From Sialis fuliginosa (taxonomy: Eukaryota > Arthropoda > Insecta > Megaloptera > Sialidae): 64,000 bases of DNA. The stretch lies in NCBI GenBank assembly GCA_961205875.1, contig OY540816.1:14828701-14892700 (forward strand), written 5' to 3'. Within the stretch, counting starts at the first letter, position 1; each line of letters opens with the position of its first letter. The translations under genes were made by a program, and so were the position numbers. The notes beneath the pieces were generated by a model. The model was not told the DNA's origin, searched no databases, and saw only the letters and a list, made by a program, of their open reading frames with translations. Shown here piece by piece: positions 1 to 11,650 of this stretch.

Positions 1-1207
1 GAAGTCATAACAGCAATATAAACTATATAACTCGTCTATTTTTTTTAAATTGTCATACAATATTTATTACAGGTACTTATCGTAAAAACATGAACGATTT
101 GGTTTTTTTCTCGAAAAATGTAAATATTTCAAAGTACTTGTTTCCCATATTCTAAAAAAAATCATGCTTATTCAATGCAAAAAAGGTATACTTTCACAAA
201 ATTTCATGTAAATTGAATTATTTTTACGAGAAATAAAAACCGAAAAATCGGGTTTCCGCTATTTTCTCGGAAAATTTGAGGTTATGTTGAAAAATGTCTT
301 GTATGAAAGTTTAAGATTTTTTTATTATCTACAACTTTTGCATTGTACATTTTCCGCTAGGAGGTCACATTTCGCTGAAAATAGCAAAAAACCACTATCA
401 ACCCCTAAATAGCACCCCCATTTCACAATTTCCCTTTATCTCGTGTTTAATTTTTGTTTTTTCTCTTTATTATAACCTTAACTATATTTTCCGACTATTC
501 ATTATTAATTTTTTTTCTTCAAAAAGGTATTGGCACTAACCTAATATTCAAAATATAATAATTAACAGTCAGATAAAATACATAAATATAGGTATGTACA
601 TTAGTATATATTATTATATTGTTCCATGAGTGCATGCCATTTAATTTGATATTTTATTGTCAAATTAAATCGTTTGAAATACTTTATCTATTACGGATTG
701 TTGGGCCGGGAAATGTACTGTAAATACTGGACGTCTAGCCGTGTACAAAAAATACACTTTTTTTTATTATCCGCGCTTTTAACGTCTCCATCGGCAAGCC
801 AAGATACCCGCACAAATTACAATATAATTTAACATGACAATACATTTAGTAGATGTTGTAGTACGTTAAAAACATTCCTCTCTTCCGCAAAATTACAATT
901 TAGCTTCTCCATTGTTGTGTCCATTTGTTCTGTACTGCAGCATTCATTGTTAGTGCGTCTCTTAAGGTCCTACTTCCTTTCAGTGCTAGTGTATGTAATA
1001 TTTGAAGAAGGAAGGGCCGTGTTATATTAGGGTGTGTGCGTTACGGTAAATTTTAATGCTTGTTTTAATTGTAGAATTATGTGTTTGAATGGTCAACACG
1101 GTTCTGTATTGTTTATTGTAATTGTTGTGGGCGTAATGGACGATGTGGGAGGTTTTTAACGTATGTTTGTTTAATATTTCTATGATTTTAGTGGCTGTGT
1201 ATTTTAG
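1..1207. other. Non-coding, no gene seen
   Basis: No supported coding frame. The first 690 bases are AT-rich; 690-1010 is somewhat less so but stops interrupt all frames. Nothing else identified. Confidence 0.6.
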
Positions 1208-1367
1208 GTTCGTTTGTATGAGGCTTATAGACTCGGGAATTACTGAACCGATTTCAATGCAGTTTTCACCAATAGTTGTTAATATTTTATGAAAACCTAA
1301 GATTTAACATCAAAAGACTCAAAAAATCTTTATCAAGTCGTGTTTTGTTTCCATGATGTCACAGCAT
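1208..1367 (+). repeat. Dispersed repeat, copy 1 (inverted partner at 34053)
   Basis: From gttcgtttgtatgagg to catgatgtcacagcatg this stretch matches 34053-34239 in reverse orientation, including the shared phrase about an accepted-style sequence 'tgatgttaaatcttag' on the other strand. Copies about 33 kb apart in opposite orientation suggest an interspersed element; the class is not clear. A fragment of a Helitron or non-LTR element is possible. Confidence 0.6.
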
Positions 1368-4345
1368 GTTGTCAGTAAAAAATCGATTATTAATAATACA
1401 CAATATTTGAATTTTTATCAATAATAACAAGAATTAATAATCTGGTTTTTAAATGACTCTTAAACTTTAAAATTGTTTTATTATTAGATAATTACACGGA
1501 AAAAAGAACATAGTAAATATTGATTTTAAATGAGAACACAGCTTACAGTGTGGCATACGACAGCATCGCTTCGAAAATATCATATATAAGTACATATTAC
1601 ATTACAAACCTTGTAAATTTTATAAAATTGAATTGTATATTTCACAGTAAGAATCTGCAACATACCTACATTGTAAAATTTGAGTTATTATTAGTGAATT
1701 CGCGTAGATGGTGGAAATATGAGCAAAAATTACAAAGTCTTATTTTCTTATATGGAACATTCTTGAAATTGTAATTTTTACATATAAGTATTAAAATCTA
1801 CCATATTCCGTGTAACGATTTTTGAGAATTATTTATCGAATATGTTGTGAAAGGGTTGAATAATATAATCCCTTTATCCACGGTATACGCATGCAGACGG
1901 ATTCTGCTTTTGTGAAAAGGCGACATTAAAATAGAAATGTATTGTAATAAAAGTTCGGTTCGAATATCTGTGTGAAAATCAAATTTTCACATGAAATGGC
2001 AGGAAATTGAATACTGGTTGCGACAAATCTTACAGGAATAATAAAATAGCGAGCGAACGATTGTGTATTGTCGAACTGTGGGACGCGCGCTCGAGCACTC
2101 TACTGCGCTAGTATCTGTAGTTTATAAACGCGATTTGATTGGGTGTTGTGTTCCGATAATAAATTTATCTGTATCTTTATTTATATCTCTCTATTTTATC
2201 GCTTATTTAAAACAACCCGATTTACTCAAAAGCAGTCGGAATTTAAATTATTTCCAGCCGAGTGTAAGGCTGCAACCAAATCGAGAGTCGGGTAAGTCTT
2301 GTCTCGTCTCAAAAAAAACCTGGTTTCGTCTTAATACAGAGATTCTCGACGACGATCTCCTCTGCTTTGTCTCGTCCAAAAAGACTCGTCTCGGCCTTGA
2401 TCTCGTTTTGGGCCGGGAAATAAAAAAAAAGATTTCTGAACTGAAATACAAGATTCTACATCGGTACTTACTAATTGAAAAGAAGTTAATTTTATCCCTA
2501 CGCAATTGAGAAATAATAAATTATTTGTGAAAAAAAAAACAAAAACTTTGATCTTTGACTGGAGTGGAAAAATAGAGTTTAACCACTATATGTTAACTTT
2601 AAACGTTAATCACTAATCGTGATTAAGTTCATGATTAACTGAAATCATTCACTATTATATCTTATTTATGTAACCTACAATAGAGCAACAACATTTTATT
2701 TTTGAGTTACAAAAATATAGTTACAAATATATTTGTTTTCTTCTTATTCTATGTTTCTTTATGTATAAAATAATTTATACAAATATGTAATTGTGTAATT
2801 TATCGAGAAAAATTTGGTATAACTAAAATAGAAATATACTTCTGATAAAAACACGTCTATGTATAATGTATATATGACAATGCATAAAGTAAATAAAAAC
2901 TTTGCTGGGTCATTAGCAAAAAAGTGAACTACACGTGGAATCGTATTATTTTATTTAAATCGGCTTTTATTTTTATACGATAGAAAAAAACCTATTAGGA
3001 GCAGAAGTTTTGTAATGGTTCAGCAAAAACAGTGTTATTTTATTTAAAAGTTTTCCTCGTATAGTTTTTAGAGTTTTGTGATTATCAGATATATTTAATT
3101 TCAATACTTTTATCTGTATAATTTGATATAAGATAATAAAAATTAAACAATACACAAAAGAATTAATCTAAAATATTATCGCATATAATTTTAGTACAAT
3201 AATATATTTTATTTTGATAAATTACGCTGTAAATTTATTTCTAGTGCTAGTAAATGTCATTTTCGTGAAGAAAAATTAATGGATTATCAATAAAATATAC
3301 ATATTGCAATAGTTTACATTAGACACACTCTTTTATTATACAGAATTTTTATGTGAAAACGTTTTAAATTATTAACTGTTATGGTTTTTTTAATTGCTGT
3401 AGGTAATATCTGTAAAGCTAATTTTAAATCATTAACATCTGCTATAACTGGTATTAAAAACATGTTAATAACAAATTAAATTAAATTGTTAATAATGTTT
3501 CGAATTTCTATTAATAAACTGTTCTTAATATTCAATAGTGTTGTACAATTAAACTCGGTAATAGTGTTTAATTATAACTTTGTATGAATTCCAGATATTT
3601 TAACAAAGAACAACAATTACTAACTACATTAGAACTGCATTTAATACATGTAGTGCTATGATTGGCCAATAAACATTTTCCGTTATTTTATCTTCGTTTT
3701 TTGGGTTTCCAGTCAGTCCCGGAATAAAAAAAGACGTAGGGCCCCCCAAAATATGAAAAATCGAATACTTTTTTTATCCTTACTTGGAAATGTAACACTT
3801 ATTTGTAATTTAGATTATAATTTAAATTTATAAACATTTTTTAAAATTAATTTTTCAATTATCGGAAATTTTAACTATTATGAATTTTCATGACCTACCG
3901 GAACCATATCATATGAACAATAATAATAAAACAAGGAAATGCTAGAAACAATGGCATTCCTATTTCCAGTTTAATAGAGAGATAGTGTACGAAATAAAAC
4001 GAACAATTTAACGCAAAACTATTAAAATTAATGGACATTACATTTTACGGTTCGTTGGCGGTTTTTAATTTTCCTTGCATTGCGTTTTTGGCAATTTAGA
4101 TACTGTGATTTAAATCACGGAGATAGCGAGAGAATGAACTAGAATTAAGCAATGAACGAATGGAGCGGGGTGCTTACAGTGATGTAGTGTTGAGATGGAT
4201 TCTGGTGGTTGGATATTGGAGATTATTACAGGGAATGATTTTCTTCTTATAATGGTTGATATAATCTGTTTTAAAAAAGTTAATATTAAATCTTCTTTAA
4301 AATATTTACTATCCATAAAAAATGTTTTTATGAGAATAAGACATA
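1368..4345. other. Non-coding, AT-rich
   Basis: No supported gene. Overlapping open frames at 2063-2509 on both strands coincide with a TCTCG-rich low-complexity stretch (about 2280-2420) and look like nothing known. 2510-4345 is AT-rich with frequent stops. Confidence 0.55.
2280..2420. repeat. TCTCGTC-rich low-complexity stretch
   Basis: The motif TCTCGTC and close variants recur here and again at 5575-5785, near 6262, near 32575, and as GACGAGAC at 50427 and 50458. It resembles the subterminal short motifs of some DNA transposons, but no matching termini are seen. Confidence 0.4.
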
Positions 4346-4862
4346 AGGTACTGGCACCAGTCTTGGGTATGAACCCAGTAATGACTATTTTTTAATTAAA
4401 TGTACTGAATTAGAAATATTTGTTGACATTTGATTACTACGATTTCTGAATATTAATCTATATACATTTAACTGTGTTACAGCGTGATTTGATGACAATC
4501 GGCCAATAGGTTTCAAAATGGTGGATATTTAAAAATTTAAACTAATTATTAATATAATTTATTTATTAATTATTATATTATCATAGCAACTGCTTTACAT
4601 TGTTTCCAATTTGACGATTCTTTCTTTTATATCTTTTTTGGTGTAGTACTTATCATTTTGTAATCATTAGCAAGTATCCATCACTGCGTGCTCATTACTG
4701 GTTTTACTTTATCCATTACTGGAGAAAAAACATAAACAAAATAAAAGGCTATAATTTAAAAAATAAACTATATTTGCAGACTTTGGTAATTAAATTGATG
4801 AAAATTACAAAAAAGAAGCCCGCCAATCACAAAAACAGCAGCCATAACTGGTGCCAGTACCT
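4346..4862 (-). mobile_element. TIR element, AGGTACTGG family, full copy 1
   Basis: Ends are aggtactggcaccagt and its reverse complement, flanked by TA on both sides (4344-4345 and 4863-4864). It is 517 bp with no transposase. The interior is the reverse complement of the element at 16486-17054 and is shared with partial copies at 57335, 19170 and 63050. The TA duplication suits a Tc1/mariner-mobilised MITE; that class is inferred. Confidence 0.85.
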
Positions 4863-7107
4863 TAGATGTTCTCAATTTTGTTTTGGGAAATACCTATATG
4901 TAAGTCATTTTACATTCTGAAGAATTGGTATTAAAATTATACAAAACTTTTTGAACATTAGAATTATATTTAATCTGTCGATATCGAAAACATTTTAGTT
5001 CATTTAACAAAATGAATAAACGTTAAATACTAACTAAATTAATATCAGTTTTCAAGCTCCGTGTGTACGTACAATACAACTTATAATTGCATTAAAAGTT
5101 TAAATTGGTGTTTTAAAATATTTAGACATTGTTGAAATTTCCAGACCCATCCGTAGTTATAAATTTCAATGTTTTCATTTAATTTATTTAACGATGCTAC
5201 GCAAATATTATGCGTGCGTACAGATCCGTACTCTATTATTTTTAGCTTACAGTATATAGATTATATTCTACTTTAACGAGAATGAAAATTGTTATATCAA
5301 GATGTTTGTTATTTTACATATTCTGCGAGCAGTTCAGAAGTCAATGTGACTAGACAAAGTCATTTAAATGAAAGTTAGTTTAATGTGCACAAATGTTTTC
5401 TAAAATTATTTTATGAATTAGCTAAGATAATCAAACTTTTATCTTTCTCATAATAAGGCTTTAATACGAAACGTAACTAGCTCTATTTAGGTCTGGTTTT
5501 GGATTTATAATTTATAGTCTCGTTTTAGTCTTTAATTTTTACAACCGGCAGTATAGTTTTGTTAAAATTTAAAGAGGTTTCGTCTCATCATGGGACTCAT
5601 TGGGAATCTTAATTCTATTTATACGATAAATATTGTTATAACCTTGCAGCAATTGCAATCAACGAATCTAATACTAATATTAATTATTGCATGACTGATT
5701 CTTTATCGTCTCGGACTTCTCATTAAAATTTTTGATAGTCTCTTGATCTTTCGGTCTCGTAAACGACGTGGCCGAGAAGTTCTGTCTTAAGAGTAAGCCC
5801 TATTAATAAAAGAATATTTTTATTTAATTTTTTTTCTCCAAAATTATAAAATGTTAAATAGTTTCGTTAAATTTATAGATATATTTTTCTATGTGTCGTA
5901 ATTCCAGTTTAGTTAGAAGAATCCTTATAAATAAAATATTTTTAGAATCGGTTTTATTTAATTCGGTACTGCATGTTTATTATACATTTATACATTTTTA
6001 TGTCGCGTGTCTGGAATTGTAATGAGTTTCAATTTATTTAACTAGAACTGTTTCTAAATTTGTACTTGAACTGTTGATTCAATTGATAACTTTGTTACAA
6101 TTTTTCGGTATTTGAGTTTTTGTTTAGATAATAATGGGCATTAATTTTGTATTTACTTTATCATATAACATTTTTTATGTATAGAATTCAAATTAAATTA
6201 AAATATAATATTGTATTAATATTAAAAAATTATATTTGGGGTCGATTCAGACTATCGAGCCGGTCTCGGTCCGGATTCGCTCCAATCAAATATAAATAAA
6301 CAATGAAATTATTAACACTATAGGTATTGGTCAGGTTCAAAAAGTGCTTTAAAAAACCGCAAACAAAAAGTACCTGTCTACTTTGACAAAAAAATTACAG
6401 CCATTGAAAGAAGAATAGAATATTTAAGAATATTTTTTGATATAGAATACTCGCCCCTAATAATAATAATAATAATTCATCTCGTTTAACCGAATCTGTA
6501 TCTCTTACCGTTTAGGAAATATAAATATTTCACACTTATCTTGGACAACCTGTATTTATAATAAAATAAAGTAAAAAGCTTACGCCCATCATTACAAATA
6601 AATTGCTTACAAGCAAACTCAAATCAAACTATTATATTATGTTCTTAATGGATTTAATCTTCATAAAACTTAAATTATACATGTTTATAATAACATATAT
6701 AAAATATAAACTCAATATCGCTTATGCCATAGTGCCAAGAATTTTAATTCATTACATGTATACCCCATATGTATGTAGTATGGATGATTGTATAGAATAT
6801 TAAATTAAACTAAAACAAGAAATAAAAAAAACGTGTCTGGTAATCATCACTTCTACTTTCTGTTCAATAATACAACGATACCGTACAATTTCAAATTGTG
6901 TTATCAATATTTTATTAAATTTTCCATTTTACTTTGATATTTTACTGTTCTCATTAACTCTATCTAGAAAGCTGGATTCGTGCAATATAAGATTAGAAAA
7001 ACAATTAAAAAAGCTGTTATTCGTTGGAGGTAGAATGTAAGTGTTGTATGTAGTGGTTACTAACTTTTTAAGTTGATTATTTTCTTATTATACTGTCTAG
7101 TCTTGTA
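4863..7107. other. Non-coding, AT-rich
   Basis: No supported gene. It contains TCTCG-rich patches (about 5575-5785 and 6255-6280). The open frame at 6603-6803 has AT-driven composition and no family resemblance. Confidence 0.55.
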
Positions 7108-8509
7108 CAGTGTTTCTCAACCGAAATTGTACCTTAGTCCGGTAAAATTTCTATCTTGTTTCACAGATTAGTAATTTTACATATTACTTGTTAAATGCAG
7201 TTTCTCGGGAGAGCGATCTTAAAGGTTGAAGTGTATACTTGTTTTGCTAAGATATTATTAAATTACCATTTATTTTAACGTATTTTTGAACGTATGATAT
7301 CATGAATAGACACAAAACTAAATCAGAAAATTGACAAAATGTCAGTTATGTTTCTTTCTGTAGGCTTTTATAACTAATGTATGTTTCCTAGCTGTTGTCT
7401 AAATTATTTACTTGACGATTTGACTCATGTTGGAGTGTTTCTGAATCACTTTTGAAGAAGACTCTGACATGATAGCAAAAACATCAAGTAAAGAAATACG
7501 ACATCATGGAAAACAGCTCAGAATTTTTAAGTATTTATATAAAGAGTCATCTATTAAGCGTGATACATATTTGAATTTAAATAAAACAAGTTATATTTGA
7601 GATATAGCGGATGTTTTTATTGCAAGCTAAAGAGCATTCGATATCATTATGTTTTAAAAATAATATCGTTCAAATGACTTTGTTTGACAGCGGTCATCCG
7701 AGAGGTCCAATTTTGGATGACTCAGGCACATGTTGATCTCAATCTCGCCATTGATACAAACAACGTTGTCATCAAGGTCGGAAATTATTGCTTTAACATA
7801 ACCCCAAAGAAAAAATCTATGGGCGTCAAATCACACGATCTTGCGCCTCGTCGCTGAAAATGATTTTTGGTCAAAATTGAGTTCGGTTTCCAACTGATCC
7901 AGACCCCAATCAGTGAATGCGCGATACGTGGAATTGTCAGTAGGTTTCAGTTTTTAGACATTTTGAATTTTGCACAGACAATGACCTAAGTCTTTGCAAA
8001 ATTCGCCAAGTTGAAGTGTTAGAAAGGTCAAGTTCGGGCGAACGACGCGAAATTGAGAAGTTTTGGTTCTCGCGTACACTCTGTGACACCGCAGCTATAT
8101 TTTCGGTCGACTGCAGGTTTCGTTGACATACTGGGACTGCTCGATCAGCCACTAAACCACTTTCCTCGAATTTAATTCGCCGAATGATGAGCTCGGTAGG
8201 ACGACCGTAAATTGTCCGTAACGCGCAGAACGATTTACAAACAGAACTCGAATTTTGATAACACATTTTTATGATTTCGACGAGTTGTTGAATCGTGTAG
8301 CGCTCCATGATAAAATGGTGAATATGACAGAACACAATGACAGCAAAATATTTTTAAACATGGCTCCAGTCGGCTGTCAAAGTTCTATCATAGCTTTTAA
8401 TGATCCTTTATCATCACAGTAATTATAAAATAAAAAATATATTATAATTTATACATTTTTAACGTCCCAGTAAAAATCTTCAGCGAATCGATGCGATTGA
8501 GAAACGCTG
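7108..8509. mobile_element. Possible hAT-type element end pair
   Basis: The left end cagtgtttctcaaccg and the right end (minus strand) cagcgtttctcaatcg form an imperfect 16-bp inverted repeat 1.4 kb apart. The flanking 8-mers (gtcttgta, gtttagag) agree at only four positions, so the pair may be old or coincidental. The mariner-type fossil at about 7683-8307 lies between them. Confidence 0.35.
7683..8307 (-). pseudogene. Broken mariner/IS630-type transposase (DUF4817-like HTH, catalytic core deleted)
   Basis: Read on the minus strand from ATG 8307. The N-terminal part MERYTIQQLVEIIKMCYQN, then an ALRTIYGR stretch and a LQSTENIAAV stretch, matches the helix-turn-helix seen at the start of many insect mariner-like transposases. 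After 7937 the frame is broken, but a FTDWGLDQLE-like segment and FSDEA (around 7845-7859, the motif holding the first catalytic aspartate) can be read in other frames. FSDEA is followed at once by SCDLTPIDFF, normally about 100 residues further on, so most of the DDE core is deleted. The tail ends in a SHLNDIIFKT remnant. It is non-functional. Termini were not found. Confidence 0.8.
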
Positions 8510-8927
8510 GTTTAGAGTACATAAATATGTATAGATACTCCAAAATATAGTTTTTGTACGGTTGGATACAAATGAATAATTTAAGAAGGTTCTGGAAATA
8601 ACATGTCTTGTTTCATTTGCTTAAAATGTATTGTTATTAAAAATGTATATGTGCAAATCGATTTTAACAATGTTGAAAATAGCTTTACTTGTTCGTTATA
8701 ATTGAAATGACTCGAAGTAACGAAGGTTGTATTTGAACGTCTACTAATTTAAGTTTTATTTCATGCTGAATAGTTTGTATGCAATAACTCTAATATAATT
8801 TAGTTAAATATAATGGTTGAAAAACATCTGCTGGTACAAAATACAAAAGAACAGTTAATCTTATCCAGTAGTTCTCAACATTTTTTTGTCTGTGGTTGAT
8901 TTTTTGCCAAATAATAAACATTTCCTA
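8510..8927. other. Non-coding; lone hAT-like end
   Basis: AT-rich. At about 8866 the string cagtagttctcaacattt looks like a hAT left terminus, but no matching right end was found. Confidence 0.4.
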
Positions 8928-9213
8928 TGCCCGGTATTATAAAGAATTTACTTGAGTGCAAATGGAAATTAGCTTCCAGCTACCGCTATCTGCTAGGTGT
9001 CAAATTGTTATAAGAAATTGCTCGATATTTTAAAGCAGTGGTAATAAATCTATAATAATGTAAATGCTATGCATTTTATAAGGTTATCAAATGTACGATT
9101 TCATTTGATACATTTGTGAGTGTGTTGTCATTTATATTTAATACCTAGCAGATAGCATTAGCTGGAAGTTAATTTGCTTTTGCATTCAAGCAAATTCTTT
9201 ATAATACCGGGCA
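8928..9213. mobile_element. MITE, TGCCCGG family, copy 1 (286 bp)
   Basis: Inverted ends tgcccggtattataaaga and its complement, followed inward by a second conserved inverted block (ctatctgctaggt and acctagcagatag). It is flanked by TA. Related copies are at 13245-13550 and 41788-42847. No coding capacity. Confidence 0.85.
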
Positions 9214-9729
9214 TAAGTATAATATTAAGCTACTTATTCAGATCAGAATTACGTTATCTGTTATTAGGTAACTTTTTAGGAGTATATTTTTCATAATTAT
9301 GATTAGACACAGAACTACATTTATCAGATAAAGTGTAGTGGGCTATAGTTGATAAAAATAATGTTTATTTCCAAAATCAGAGATAAAATATCTATTACCA
9401 TCGTATTCTACAAATAATCAGCTCTCCAATGATGGACAAAGAATGATAGTGTAATTTGAGAGAAAATAAAGTTAAACGTTACAAAAAAAATATTCATATC
9501 ATATCTACAAAAAAGGGCAAAAAACCATGAAAAATGATCTTTATTAAGTTTTCGAATAAATATCCTGGTTTTTCGAAACTAGGACACTATGTATATAAAT
9601 AATTCCTTTATGCATGTTGTATTATTTATAAATAAATGAATAAAATGTTATCGCGAATGCATCCTCTATGTTTCTGATGATTATACCGCGGAATAGACTT
9701 GACATATAAAACATAGAATACCGATTCGT
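9214..9729. other. Non-coding upstream region of MED20
   Basis: AT-rich with no gene. The last 30 bases hold the TATA-like box discussed with the possible first exon. Confidence 0.4.
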
Positions 9730-9868
9730 TAGAACAGACTAGCTGATAGTTCGTTTTCTCATTATTTCAAGATGCTCGATTCCAAGGAGTGAAGTTTTTC
9801 ATCCAAAGATTTTCCCAGTTTTTGTGTTTGTGAAATCGTCTGATCTTTTTGTGGAACTTTTTAAAAAG
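9730..9868 (+). promoter_or_regulatory. Possible MED20 non-coding first exon with upstream TATA-like box
   Basis: A strong 5' splice donor (aaaaag|gtacgtatatg, GT at 9869) follows a less AT-rich stretch, and a matching acceptor (AG at 11317-11318) sits eight bases before the MED20 ATG. A catataaaac box lies at 9703. The stretch holds one short upstream ORF (ATG at 9772, seven codons including the stop). This is inference from splice-site appearance only; the mRNA could instead start close to 11327. Confidence 0.3.
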
Positions 9869-10863
9869 GTACGTATATGACGTGCTTGTCATTTTTATTT
9901 TATTTTGGTTTGAAAAGAAAAAAAAACTGGAATAGATTTAGATATTTTTTTCTGGTATAAAAAATTAATGGTATTTATTTTTATAATCGAAAATCAAACA
10001 ATTGATTTAAAGATGAAGTTATTATTCATGTTATACAGAGCATAATTTCTTTAAGTCGAAATTATTTTTATTTTTTGGAAAATATTAGTTTCATATATTG
10101 GCACTTTGTTTTATAAAAGTTATGTTTTTTTAAAATATTTTACTAATCACAATTTCGCCCCGTGTGTCAATGAAATTAAAAACAAAAATTTTATGAAAAA
10201 ATTAACAATCCATTGTTACTAATTGCAACAATTAACTAATCTTTTTGTTTGTATTTCTGTGTTTCAAGTTATTTTTGTACATATGTGTTTTTTTTCTATC
10301 ATTTTAAATCGAGTATAAATAAACTTATACAGTGTACATTTTATTATTATTTTTCAACTAATGCATATTCATTTCTATTGTTCCTATTGCGAAATATGTA
10401 ATCTACATTTCTTTCATTTGCATTGTTTCTAAGCAAATAAGTATAAATTATGTGTTCTATTTATATCCAATTTAATTAAATAATAGTTCTAGTATAAATT
10501 TTATTTTACAATAAACAATTTATCAGCCTATAAATTAATTATTTTAGGTTATTATTGCATAAAAAATAAATTTCATTGTAATTTCTCATAGAGTAGGCGA
10601 CCAAACTTTTATTATAGGTATAATAAAATCAATTTGTCCCAATAATTGTAACAGTTGTTTTGAATCAATTAAACAGTTATCAAATGAGGAAGAAGTAAAA
10701 TACAAAAAGAATGATTTATTTATATTTAACTATTTTTTTACCCTTTGAAAATTTAATTCAGTTGCCGATCTGAATAACTTTATTTTTTTAATGCACTTTC
10801 CAGAAAATTAAATAAAATAGTTTTGTCAATAAATTGAAACACATTTTGTATTTCCCATTAATA

Positions 10864-11026
10864 GTCCAGGCTGTCTAGGCTAAAAAGTAAATTTTTAGGT
10901 ACAGTTTTGCTACTTACAGGATTTGGTTTGGTTTATAGGGTATTATTCTAAACCACATTTGTAACAAATCCTGTGAATAGTAAAACTGTACTTAAAAAAA
11001 CCTGTTTTAGCCTTCACAGCCTGGAC
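10864..11026. mobile_element. Small palindromic MITE (163 bp)
   Basis: Ends gtccaggctgt and acagcctggac, with inverted similarity extending inward about 60 bp (gtacagttttgctac against its complement), flanked by TA (10862-10863 and 11027-11028). It lies about 300 bases upstream of the MED20 start codon, inside the putative first intron. Confidence 0.8.
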
Positions 11027-11326
11027 TATAAAGACATTTTAACTAACTTGTAACTGTAAATTATTCAACTTTAATATGTGAATGACCAAATATATAGAAT
11101 CATTTTATTTATTTTGAAATTAGTTTTGAAGTATTTTGATATTATTCATTATTATTGGTAGGAGGGGGGATATTTTGAAGTAAAACCATTGTATTATTCT
11201 CTTGTGTCCAATTAGAAATATATGTACTGGATAAGTTTTTTTATATGTTATTCTATTGTACACAACGTTTTTCTTTATTGACACAAAAACCACCAAACAA
11301 TAAAAGCATTTTATTTAGAATCTACA

Positions 11327-11650
11327 ATGGGAGTAACCGTCGTCCAGACGTTCTCAACAAAAGAGAACCGGACTGGACCACAAACCATTGAATTCTTGAC
11401 CAAGAGGGTTGTGGCACTTGGCGCAAATCCCGCAGGACAGTTTCTTGTGGATTGTGAGACATACACATCGGCGCCGAATATGCAGGCACAGTCTAAGACC
11501 GTTCACTTACTCCACGACTCCGAAAGGCCCGCGTCTGTATTCAGTGTACTGGACACAGGAACTAAGACTGTGCCACTTGTTGCTGATGCGTTGTTTGATT
11601 TGATCATGATGAAGATTATCGGGGTTTATGCGCCTAAGAAACAAAATAAG
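11327..11650 (+). CDS. MED20: MED20 coding exon A (residues 1-108)
   Basis: The start ATG at 11327 sits in a favourable context (ctacaATGG), eight bases after a possible acceptor (ttatttag, AG at 11317-11318). The exon ends at K108 with donor aaataag|gtatta at 11651. The frame stays open 16 more codons into the intron and stops at 11699-11701, so intron retention would give a truncated 124-residue product. Base composition is clearly less AT-rich than the surroundings. Confidence 0.92.

Noticed and set aside
2063-2509. 148-codon open frame with an overlapping minus-strand frame
   Set aside because: It coincides with TCTCG-rich low-complexity DNA, has no recognisable domain and is open on both strands.
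8866-8927. Complete hAT element starting at cagtagttctcaaca
   Set aside because: No complementary right end or 8-bp duplication could be found.
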